A stretch of 64,000 nt of DNA, from NCBI GenBank assembly GCA_963920665.1, contig OY987269.1, positions 13,332,501-13,396,500 on the forward strand, in the 5' to 3' direction. The notes beneath the pieces are model-generated. The model searched no databases. It was not told where the DNA came from and was given only the letters and a program-made list of their open reading frames with translations. Shown here piece by piece: positions 49,321 through 59,460 of this stretch. Numbering within the stretch: the stretch's first letter is position 1; every line of letters begins with the position of its first letter. A program made the position numbers and the translations under genes. This stretch comes from Straminergon stramineum. Its lineage: Eukaryota; Streptophyta; Bryopsida; Hypnales; Calliergonaceae.

Positions 49321-49717
49321 AGCTCTCATCTTCAAATTATCCCATATCCTTTGAAGATTCATGATGGACAATGAATTTCATTATAAAAACAATCTCTCCA
49401 CCCCTAATTTGGAACATCTGATTCGACATTGAATTATAGTGGAATCTTTTTCAATATTTGGATGACCACTAGAATCTCTAGTCCATAGATTTGAGATGGT
49501 GATATGTTTATTTTTAAAATCATTCAAAGTTGGAGATTTAGAATATTTTTGGCTATTGGATCAAAATCGGTAATTGGCTGTGTGGTGGTATGTCAGGTCC
49601 TTCACGACAAGTACCAAGCATGTGGGAATAGCGCCTCAGTAAGAAACTATCATTACGATACTGAACCTGAACTACCAGAAAAAAAACTTGATTTCTTTTA
49701 ATTACGAAGTTTTATCT
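49321..49717. other. Intergenic, no feature recognised
   Basis: AT-rich sequence; the open frame from 49504 starts at ATG but carries no domain and runs toward the next element. Confidence 0.4.
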
Positions 49718-50097
49718 TTAACCCATAAACGCCGATGCGGACGATTTTCGTCCAATGAGGAACAAGAAGTTAATCTGTGGGATGCAGGAATGCATTTTTT
49801 CATCCGTTTTTTTTTAACACAATCGTGGAGATGTGCTGCATCATGGAGGGCCAAAAATTGTGTAATTTGGATGCATTCTTATTTTTAAGGAGCATGGAAA
49901 TTGAGAACAAAGCACGGAAATACCCGTGCACGGTGTTAGGTCATAGGCTGCCCTCCCACAATTTCCATGAGGGCAACGAGAGTTCCCCTTTCTTTGGTAC
50001 TGTTCATGAATGTGTTTCTCTCCCACGGTCAGTGCACTATGAACAGTGCTCAGCCCACCTCTTCCCCGCGGGAACCAGTCCGTCGTTTAGGGGTTAA
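49718..50097. mobile_element. TTAA element no. 10 (380 bp)
   Basis: TTAACCCATAAACGCCGATG to CGTCGTTTAGGGGTTAA. The terminus (AAACG..G.GGACG) matches the 149-bp family (AAACGTTGAAGCGGACG at 53735). The interior is more GC-rich than in other copies, with open frames on both strands that are not supported as genes. Confidence 0.82.
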
Positions 50098-51162
50098 GCT
50101 CACGGTGTTTGCAAACGCCAGGTGGGAATGGCCCTTTAGTTGACTATTTGACCATACCGTGCTACCACCTATTAGAAGAAATCTAAACCCTTCACAGGGT
50201 TGTTTGACTATATGAGAATGTGCAGCTACATGAATTTTTTTTTAAATTAATAAAAATAATCTTTTTTGGCTTACATGATCACCTAGTGTCTAAAATAGAA
50301 TATACCCTTGTATTTGCACATCTTCCAAAAGTCAAACAACCCTCCCTAAGGACCAAATTTTCTTATTGGAAATGATTACTTAACCCCTGAGCACCCTAGT
50401 GCCCCAAATATAGCCTCCCCAAAATGAAAGGTTGTCATGTTTGACTATTATAATCTTTTCAACGGTACGGTGAAATCATATGTCCTTTCCCCCATAGCTT
50501 TGGGCATGTCTCCACTACCAATCAGTATGGTCAATTTATGTGGATCTCGTTTTGGGTGACAATTTGATTAGAATGAGTTGAAAAGGGTATGGATTTTGGT
50601 ACAAATGCTTTTGAAAATCACAAAATGCAATTAATGAGCTAACCAATAGTTCATCTAAATATTTACAAATTACTGGTAAATAATACATCACATAAACTAT
50701 TGGTTAGCTCATTAATAGCTTTCATCTAAATATTTATAAATTCATATTTACAAATTCAATGTTTTTGTGAGGAGGTTTTAGTGATTTCATCCATTTTCCC
50801 AAGATTTTTTTTAATATGAAAGGAGCCAATACCAAAATCAAGTAAGATTCTAGAAAACATTTGTCTAAGTTTTTTGCTTGAAGTGGAAATAATTTTAGAG
50901 TCTTCTCTAATTCGAACCTAAGAAATTCAGAACTCCTTTTTAAATGATTTCAAAAATAGAAATGAAATTGTATTATTAGACACTTAGGCTGGAGGTTTAA
51001 AATCAAATGCATAATTAGATATAAGACCAAGTCAAAAAGGTTTCACATGACGATTTCTACAAATAGTGTCTTGATTTTTTTAAGTGAGTGTTTGGAATTG
51101 GTAGATAAATATGGGTGAAATATCAAAGTGGTTTGAACCCTTATAGGTATGAATTTGAGGTC
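50098..51162. other. Intergenic, one unpaired TTAACCCCTGAG terminus
   Basis: A TTAACCCC end lies at 50390-50397 but I found no partner. A duplicated CTATTGGTTAGCTCATTAA / GAGCTAACCAATAG inverted pair at about 50637 and 50698 marks another small hairpin. No gene. Confidence 0.4.
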
Positions 51163-52110
51163 TTAACCCCTAAATGCCCAAACTTTGTTATTTGGCAACA
51201 TTGATTTTTGGCAACTCACTACCAATGGAGTTTTTATTTTTTTTCTTTAAAATTTTCATACAACATGAGCCTGAGGGGTAGCTTCAAGGCCCAACAATTT
51301 TCAGAACTTTAGACTACATTGTTAAAAATTTATTGCATGATATGTCATTGTCATTGCTCAATGGGTAATCTAAGTAGCTCAAAAAAATTCTTTAAAAATC
51401 ACCTTTTTTAGAAATAAAAAATTGAAATTGGTTTTCTAGATTTATATATACGTGGAAAGCTTTGAATCATTTCATTTTGATCAATGAGATGGAAGTTACA
51501 AGGAGTTTTAATTTGCGGGTAGTTGCAAGTAGTTATAGAATCTCTACTCTAGAATAAACTTTGAAGTCCTTTATTTAAATCCATTTTCAATATTTTTGAA
51601 AAAGATAAAAACCTTGAGTGTACATTTTTTATTACAACATCACAACCATTGGGATTGGCATTTTTCATTTCCATAACTAAACACTTAACAATTTAGTATT
51701 TTGAATCATCCTCTACTTCTTTCTACTTACTATTTTTTTTCTATATGTTGTACAATTCCAAATGATCTGAAATTTTTCAAGCATATAACTAACTTGCCTT
51801 GAAGAATGAATTCAAAGAAGCACTACCATTTTGTACATTTTTTCATACAAATGTGACTTTGTGAAGTGTAGCTACCCATGTTTTTGCAAGGCCAAAAAAG
51901 GATGTTTGTCTATTCAAACACTAGTATTTTGCAATTTATAGAGTGGAAATTCCTAAAATTCTTTCCACATCTTCTCAAACTAGTTTACTACAAGATCCTA
52001 TGGTTACATGAGCCTCAAAATGTATATTTTCTGAAATTTGGTACTTGTACTAGAAGTGGTAGTTTTGGAGGTTTTTTGGTGAAACATAATCAAATACATT
52101 TAGGGGTTAA
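51163..52110 (-). mobile_element. TTAA/CCCCTAAA element no. 11 (948 bp)
   Basis: TTAACCCCTAAATGCCCAAA to CATTTAGGGGTTAA, both TTAA intact. It is the inverse-orientation sister of 23615-24547. Confidence 0.87.
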
Positions 52111-52124
52111 ACTCATTTTACATA

Positions 52125-52240
52125 CACTAGAAGAAACTTATGTTTTTTATGACACATTTTTGGTGACATCCACTTGTTTTTATGAAAACAAGTGGATGTC
52201 ACCAAAAATGTGTCATAAAAAACATAGGTTTCTTCTAGTC
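52125..52240. mobile_element. CACTA-type MITE, 116 bp, hairpin
   Basis: CACTAGAAGAAAC at the left and GTTTCTTCTAGTC at the right (the last base changed from G); ATA duplicated at 52122-52124 and 52241-52243. Arms of about 55 bp are almost perfect around a TATG loop (ACAAGTGGATGTCACC). Confidence 0.92.
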
Positions 52241-53022
52241 ATATTCACATAGAGCTTGATGTGAACATTTGGTTAGATGTGACTTCAAATTATCTTTGAA
52301 GGAAAATTTACTGAAAAAATGATATGTGAACCCTTCCAAAAGTTAGATTGGTCTTTAAATGGACACTTGATGCATTTCCTCCAATTTGGCCTTAGGATCA
52401 CCCAAATCCAAACATATTCCCCAAATTGAACCCTATAAAACCTACAATGAATATTCAAATTTAATCTCCCCTTAGTGATTTATTGACATTTGACACTCTA
52501 TCAAAATTTATTGTTACTATGCAAGGATGTAGTAATTTTCATCAATCTAGAAACAAGTATGTGGCATGTGTTGGTGCACAGGTTCAAGGTCCAGTTCAAA
52601 GAGTTTCATGTACCTCCATGTGGACAAGTAGTGAGTCATAAGGTAACTTTTTTGGATAAGGCAACCTAATTTTATTACTTTGTGTTTAGAAAAAAGTAGA
52701 TGATTCTTAGACTCTCTTCAAGGTGTGAGCATTGAAAACAAGACATGGTTTTATAAAATCTACAAATCCAACTTTGACATCTTATAACTTTTGTATATTT
52801 TAATCAAACTTTATGTGATAAAAAAATTGAGAGCTTCCCGACACTTAATAATGTTTGTCTTAGAAATTTGCTTTGATTTAAGGTGATTCTACCTTCATAG
52901 AAATTTGCCAAACTAAAGACCATAGTGACACTACTAGTGTGGAACTAGTTTGGATTGCCAAAACATTTATTTGAGTTGGATGTGCATCATATTGCTAGTC
53001 ATTGCATCGAGCACTACATTAA
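52241..53022. other. Intergenic, no feature recognised
   Basis: AT-rich sequence without coding signal. Confidence 0.4.
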
Positions 53023-53522
53023 GGTAGAACCACCCATTCTTGACCAAGGAGCCATGTCTAACTTGCAGGGGGCAACTATTTCTAGACAACCAAGGCTAGA
53101 ACTAAATTCCAACAAGAACTTGAAATGTTTTTTTTTCTCCTTTTCAACACTATAAGAAACCCACGTTTTTGGTGATGTGCCTCGATTTTTTGGAATGGAT
53201 TTTAGGGGATGCCCAATGCAACAAGCCCATGTTTTTATGTCACCAAAAACGTGGGTTTCTTATAAAGCAAGATTGGGACTAATGAGGTCATGACATATGT
53301 TGCAATTGCACCAAATTACGTGGGAAGTAGTGAGCAAGAAAGTAGTTCTTGAATGATAAGAATTGGAAGTGTTTAGACATTGGCTATGGGGTTGGAGCAC
53401 TTTTGGGCTCCCAAAATTCAAAGTAATTCCAATTTGGGGAATAAAAAAACAAAAAATTTGCATGATTTTCCTCATGATCTGTTCCAGAATCATTGAAGTG
53501 ATTGAGTATGGGTGGTTCAACT
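53023..53522. mobile_element. GAACCACCCAT-TIR element, copy 2, hosting a CACTA MITE
   Basis: GGTAGAACCACCCATTCTTG at the left and GAGTATGGGTGGTTCAACTC at the right. It is interrupted at 53148-53267 by a CACTA MITE, so it is older than that insertion. The termini match those at 35240-35624. Confidence 0.6.
53148..53267. mobile_element. CACTA-type MITE, 120 bp, nested
   Basis: CACTATAAGAAACCCACG at the left and CGTGGGTTTCTTATAAAG at the right (two terminal bases changed), with the TIR continuing as TTTTTGGTGA / TCACCAAAAA. CAA is duplicated at 53145-53147 and 53268-53270. Confidence 0.9.
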
Positions 53523-53726
53523 CTACTTGAGTACAATCCTTGTTGGAGCTACAAATTCTTGTTTTTAGTGGATTTTTGATGCATGAGCTAGCTTGTAGTC
53601 TTTGCCGAGCTCGTAGCTTCCCTCCTTGGTAGCTAAAATATTTTGTATTATGAATGCTATACTAGCTTAGGCTCAAGATGAACATTCCCCAATTCCTACT
53701 CACTACAAAGAAATGTGGTTGGTACC

Positions 53727-53875
53727 TTAATCCTTAAACGTTGAAGCGGACGTTTTGTGTTCAATGGATGACTTCACTATTGACTGTAGAAAAACATAAT
53801 GCACCTATTGGTCCAAGAATCAAAGCAATTTTGCTCTCTACGTTGGTCATGGGGGCTTCGTCCTTTAAGAGTTAA
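53727..53875. mobile_element. Short TTAA element (149 bp)
   Basis: TTAATCCTTAAACG to CGTCCTTTAAGAGTTAA, both TTAA intact. It has the same length as 37499-37647 and the same internal blocks (ATGGATGACTTCACTATTGA, GTTGGTCATGGGGGC). Confidence 0.8.
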
Positions 53876-55092
53876 GTTACAGGTTTCCTCTACTTTCTAC
53901 GGTACAAGACAAGCAAGTTTGTAACATGTACAATTTCCTTTATATAATGACCTACTACCATTAATCCCTAAGCGTTTAGAGTTAGAATGTTAAAGTGGGG
54001 GCGTGAGGGACCTAATGCTAGTCAACTCAACAACAAAACTTCAAAAATAAGATTGGTGTTAGCCAACTGTTGAAACTTGGAGAAGATTCATGTAGGCTCT
54101 ATGGAGGAAATTGGGCAAGTTTTTATTGTACCGATTGAAATATTATAATGGTCAAATGGGAGTTGACTACTTGCTATTCTCCAAAATTGGGAGGGGTTTG
54201 CTGATTCAAAACTTCACATAATTTCATCTCGGGGGGTCTTGTGGTCTTGCCCTGAATTTTTGGCAGGGGATGGGTTTTAGGATTATACAAAGACCTGCCA
54301 ATTTTAGAATTTTTTTGATGCCACACAACTTGAATACCGTAGCTTCAAATGTATAGGAGTATCGTCACAAGCTCAATCTGACTGGGAGCAGTGTATGAGC
54401 GAGCCTAATACATTAGACACGCTCCCGATGCAAAGTTGCCGTACTCGTTGCCAACTTACAACTCCTGCATTCCTCCATCAATCATCAAGTTTAGTTGAAG
54501 GTGCAGGCCACAAACCACACACTATAATGATAGCTCGTTTAGGGCTATAGTTCTCATGTGTGAGGGAGTGCCCCAGATCAAATAAAGTGATCAAAATGCC
54601 AAAGTATGTGTTCAAATATGATTGTGCACCATACAAACAAACAAGTACAATTGGGAAATTCCCTAGGATGTATTTGCACCTGTGTAGATTTGAACCACTA
54701 ATGTCAATGAAGCTACACAACAACAAGAGCTGTCCAACACACATTGAACCTCCAACTACAAAATTGCAAGAATCTAAGCTGAAGAAAATAATGACAAGAC
54801 GTTAAAGATGGTAAACCAAAGACACTTAAGGTACATTGATGTGCCTCCAAAACAAAAAATGGCAACACCATGCCTAAAAAAATAAAGACTTGAGAAGAAA
54901 AACAAATGCAATGAGAACTCACTAGTACCCCATCACACCTGCACAAGAACCCAATTGACCCACCACCTAGCGTCAAGGTATTGAACTATTGAACTGCTCC
55001 TACTTCATAAACCAGTAACTGCCATTGTCACAACATCCCATTATCCTCGCCTTGGACTACAACCCATTCACATGCAACCTTGGAAGGTCGAG
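53876..55092. other. 3' flank of the piggyBac relic, ends not found
   Basis: A TTAATCCCTAAGCG sequence at about 53961 could be a decayed terminus but has no partner. Open frames at 54478-54976 have no recognisable domain; part of this may be 3' sequence of the transposon. Confidence 0.35.
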
Positions 55093-57500
55093 TTACTCTA
55101 AGAGACCACTTTTGCATTGTGTGCACTTTGATGAAGCATCAATCAACACACATGTGGGTACTACCATAGGTTGTGCATCGAAATCGTGTCTTCTCTTTGC
55201 ACACAATGCATCTTCACCATAGATGAGGGCATTGGCTGTTGTAATGGATATATTGATGTTGGGTGGCACAAGAAATCCACTTTGCAAGTTGATGATTGAT
55301 CTAACCAAGGAGAAATTAAGGTCTCCGCAATATCTATGTGACATTGCTGATATTTCTTTTTGTGACAACTAAGCCAGTCATACTTAAACAACACGTAGGA
55401 ATTGTTGAACCATGAGTCAACAATAAAAAAAAGTGCTTGTGCCACCACTTGTAGGAATGAAATTGCATGCTATAATCAGTGCGCATTTGGTCCACAACAT
55501 CCACACCGTGCATGTAACACTAATACTCCACTTGTTGTGGTGTTGAGGAGATGGCTTCGTGCTCACCATCTACTCAATGCATAGAACAAGCTCCCTCAAC
55601 CACTAGGTCTACTGATGTTGAAAGAAGGTACACAGGTTTCAAATCATACCAACATGTGGATACCATACATTGCTATGCATGCATCCTTCACATCAAGGTC
55701 CCATGGGGATGGTCACCCTTCTTGTGCCCAAGGAGAGACATTGGTAGGCCAACACGCTTCTCCTTCAAGATACCTATCACCTAAATCCCACATCGATACA
55801 AGTCCTTGAAAAGCTTTGGTCTTGTGAAGAAGTTGTCGTAGATGACGATGTGGCCAACATCGTCCAAGCCCATTGTCAACTTTCGAACCACCTGTTCACC
55901 ATGTCCTGCCATTGAAACTCCAAAGGCGCCCATGTAAGGAATGAGGTTGTAGGGGTGACTGCAAGAAACACTTGTCCTATTTTTTGTCCCCTTGCCCCTA
56001 CACATGTGGTTTTTTGATTATAACTTTTGCATTGTAAGTCTGTTTGTCTTGAAATTTGGAATGAAGGTACATATAAAAGTTTCACACATTCCTTGATTTT
56101 TTTTAAAAATTACTTTACTATTTTTAAGGTACCCCCGATTGGATGTCTACCTTGGCCATTTTGGATTTTTTACTTTTTTTGGTTTGAAGTTGTACCCAAA
56201 AATGCAAATTAGAAGCCACAAATTGGAGAAGTTGGAGGTGTACTCACATTTCAATGACAAACGAAGAGCTTTTTGCAAAAAACCTTTGCATAAGGTGTCT
56301 ACATGGGGCCAAAGTGACCGTTGTTTGCGCATATTTTTTGGGTAGGAGAAAATTTTCGTTGAAGAAATTTTTGGTGCAATGTGAGAGCAGGCTTGTCTAC
56401 AAAATTGATTTTTTTTCTAGGAATTTTTTTAATATTTTTTTAATTACGAAAAGTGAAAAGGTCCATAGATCCCTTTTCTACTATTTTCTGCTCCTAGTGG
56501 CTTCTATAGTACTCCATAGTAGTCTATAGTATCACATAGTATTGTATAGTACTAAATCAATGGTTTAGATTTGTAGGTGTTTGAAATTGACAGTTGAGAT
56601 TTGCAAGCGCAATCTAATGCGCAAAATTCATAGTAGTCCATAGTAATGCTAGTCCTACGGCCAAAAATTGCATTTTTGAGCCTAAAATGTGAAGTATTTC
56701 TTGCAATCACTTACAAATGTAATGAGAGGGATTGCATTCAATTGTAGAAATTTGAAACCATACTTCCTTGGTTTTGCCGACATGTACTATCGGAAACTAG
56801 AGTAGTGCTTGCAATATGCTACCATAATCTCATCACAGGTCACAAACCTTTCAGGGTTATATAGAGCTTGACTCTTTGTCACGAATTCATCAATTATCCA
56901 CCTCACCTTTGCGAGTTTGTTTTATTGTGGAGAGTGCTTACTAGTTTCAATAGTCTCATTGTTCACAAGATGCAAGCACCGTAGTAAGGACTCAAATCAG
57001 TTGCAAGTGAACACCCTTGGGATCAAATGAGCATTGCAAAAATTCGTTCTTCTTCCAATAGTTCCTAATGTTGGCATCAATTTGATCCCCATCAAGATGG
57101 TCACATCCACGAATGCCCTCGTTTCAATAGGGCAAGCTTTAATCCATAGTGGACCTCCATTTGTGGTATGTGACCGCCTTGTCCCATAATGCGCTGTATA
57201 CAAATTTGTTTGCTCCACCATCTATTGATTGCAATACATGGTTATCAAAAAATAAATTGAAAAACTCAATGTTGGCTGGATACTTGCGCTAAGAGACCTT
57301 GGCTTTGGGCCTTAGATGCGGGCCATGAAAAGAAGCAAGGTTGCCAAGCAACTTTGTTTTGTTGCTCTACCCAAAGTGGTCATGGTACCTCGCTCTAAAG
57401 TCTAAATCATCCAAGTCTCCATCATTATTAAAGACCCTGATCTCATGATGGAGCTTAATGTTGCCCTCTAGGCTACCAGAGTTTGAATTGTTGTAGGCAA
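55093..57500 (-). pseudogene. Decayed piggyBac transposase (DDE_Tnp_1_7-type)
   Basis: Reading the - strand from 57.5 kb downward, family landmarks appear in order. First is a YPANIEFFNLFFDNHVLQ block (about 57.26 kb), then RAFVDVTILMGIK (57.1 kb), LLRCLHLVNNET and KLAKVRWIIDEF. Next comes the first catalytic motif VTCDEIMVAY (56.83 kb), followed by YMSAKPRKYGFKF. After an insertion come HPYNLIPYMGAFG, the second motif VIYDNFFTRPKLF (55.84 kb), GILKEKRVGLP, the third motif HGVDVVDQMRTDYS (55.5 kb), and FFIVDSWFNNSYVLFKY. A cysteine pair KCTQC near the end may be a relic of the C-terminal cysteine-rich domain. About eleven in-frame stops, at least one frameshift (near 55.45 kb) and the insertion at 55961-56705 show that it is dead. 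Several stops sit where the family has Q or R, as expected from C-to-T decay. The known role is cut-and-paste transposition at TTAA. Confidence 0.87.
55961..56705. mobile_element. ~0.74-kb insertion inside the transposase relic
   Basis: Ends GCAAGAAACACTT (left) and AAGTATTTCTTGCA (right) are inverted copies. The flanks share only GC or GCA, so the duplication is 2-3 bp. The interrupted protein reads VSDC before and SHPYN after, which fits the family if the insert is disregarded, so it is a true insertion into a once-continuous frame. The insert has short CTATAGTA/CATAGTA repeats near its right end and no coding frame. Confidence 0.75.
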
Positions 57501-59460
57501 TAGAAGAGTCGTGACCTGCAAAGTCGCAGAAGTTTGCTTTCTACTCAAATTGTGAATTGTCATTACTTGGTGTTGTATTGCACCCCTATGCTGTCGCATT
57601 TGAATCCCATGCTACCACATTGGAACCCTATCTAATCTCTACATTGGAATCCCTTGGTGCCGCATTCAAAAGGTTTATCAAGGTCCCTTGCTGCCTCGCA
57701 TCTAACTGCATCCTTCGCTCCCTATCCAACCATCATGCCAAGTTTTCATCCAAGCGTTGTGTTTCAAATTCGAGAATGGATTCAATCTTTGACTTGTCGT
57801 CTCGATGATGTAATGGCCCAACTCCATGTTATCCTTGTATAGCTGTAGGAGCATTTTTGAAGGGCCTATAATCAACAACACGGACCTTTCTCCCTCCAAT
57901 GCACCTTTGGAACACCATGAAGTAGAACATGATGTCTTTTTCCTACCATCTTTGCTAGGATTCTCCTACTATGTCAATTATACCTCCCCACTCCATAGAG
58001 TTGAATCCAAGCAATGGTAGGGGCACCTTCACAGCTGAAGGTAGTGGTCACATAGAAAAGTAATCCCATGGCCCTTGTATTTGAGGTAGGTCTTCATCTA
58101 AGCCATGCTGCACTTCTCCGCCAATCATTGTGCTTTGCTCCAACCACTCGTTTACATGCATTGAAGTTGCAAATGCATCCAACAATCCTTGTTGTGCAAC
58201 ATCAAATTGACTAAGAGCCCTTGCACCTGTACTACGATTTTCAATGGCATTAGAGCGCAATGGTGACAAGGATCCTCCGTCCTCTCAAATCAACTTGTGA
58301 AGGTAGCCACACAGTACAAAAATGAAACATTGTAAATGACCTATAAAGCATGGTCATCCATATTCCAAATTTATGACAAAAATCAATTGTATGGAAATTA
58401 GCCATCCCCGAAGATACAACAAGGCATTCATGGGACATCATGGAAGTATGATGGAAATCATTTGTAAACATGACAGGAATCTATAACTGCATTGAATAAG
58501 CATTATGAAAACTAGACAATTTGAACGTAGGATGTTTAAAAAACTCACCTTTCTAAACCAAGTTGTTGGCACCATCGATGATGGCCTAGCGTTGAATTTG
58601 GAGAGTAATTTTCACTTGGCATACCCACTACTCCACATGCCATGCCATCAGCCATAGTGGCTTGTCTTCTTGGTGTGCGAGGATGCCGCAAGCAATGCGG
58701 CAACCTAACATTAGGGAGAATGCTTGGCGGAGACCAACCTAGAGGTAGAATATGCACCGTCGGGTCTTCCGTTGAATTCCCGTTGTCTACCTTGACCTCA
58801 TCATTCACACTTCCCTTACCTCGCCCTACACCATTCCTATGGCTCGTACCACATGGGCATCCATGCCTCCCCCCTCTTCCTTGATTTGTTGTGACTGAAT
58901 TTCCTATCTCGCCTAAATTTGTGTAGAACTCGGTATGCATGGCCCTTGTTGATCGACCCCGTCCTCTCCCTAGTAGAGGTTGATGTTGCATCCCTACATA
59001 TTGTTGATTGTCAAAAACTTCATTCTCATCACCTTCATCATCTGAATTTGGTAGACAATTTAGATCCAATACTTGAACAACCTCGTTTAGATCAAAATTC
59101 TTTGTGCCTTGATTTCCATGAGTCCTTCTGTGCCCATGGCTTCCTCTCCCCCCTTGCCATTACCTCATCCACAACGCCCATTATTGAGCTTGTCAAGGCG
59201 ACTTCCTAGTCCTTGCGGGGTTGGGATTTGTCTTTGTGATCGCCCTTCCTTGCCCTTCATAGCTTTGGCGTCCCCATTGCCGAGAACTATAGGGTACTGC
59301 TGCTCTTTGGTATTGGCCATAGTCTTGTGTAGCAATAGCTATGAGGCTTTTCCACTGCAAGATGAAGAAACCCTTAGAATTGGCCGGCGGGGAGTGTATG
59401 GGACCTCTATCTAAATTGCCTTCCAAGTAATGAACTCCTAAATGCTTTTTTATCAATTTT
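57501..59460 (-). pseudogene. Broken reading frames upstream of the transposase, probably 5' part of the same element
   Basis: On the - strand, frames at 59456-59193, 59069-58545, 58269-58048 and 57899-57702 follow each other in transposase orientation. The 58545-59069 frame has an acidic segment (NSDDEGDENEVF) and a Gly/Arg-rich stretch (LLGRGRGRSTRAM). Just upstream of it are two DLN motifs, one as LDLNCLP, which fits the DLNxxP repressor pattern. Around 57.75 kb an alternative frame gives a helical, charged SKIESILEFETQRLDENLA. I recognise no family. An acidic N-terminal region is common in piggyBac proteins, but a separate companion protein or a captured host exon is equally possible. Confidence 0.4.

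Noticed and set aside
13372..53875. CCCCTAAA motifs as interstitial telomere repeats
   Set aside because: They occur singly, in inverted pairs next to TTAA and never as tandem arrays, so element termini explain them better.
58250..58471. - strand frame at 58.25-58.47 kb as part of the transposase
   Set aside because: Composition (M, F, H, S-rich) is unlike the flanking coding pieces and no piggyBac block matches; probably intron or non-coding sequence of the element.
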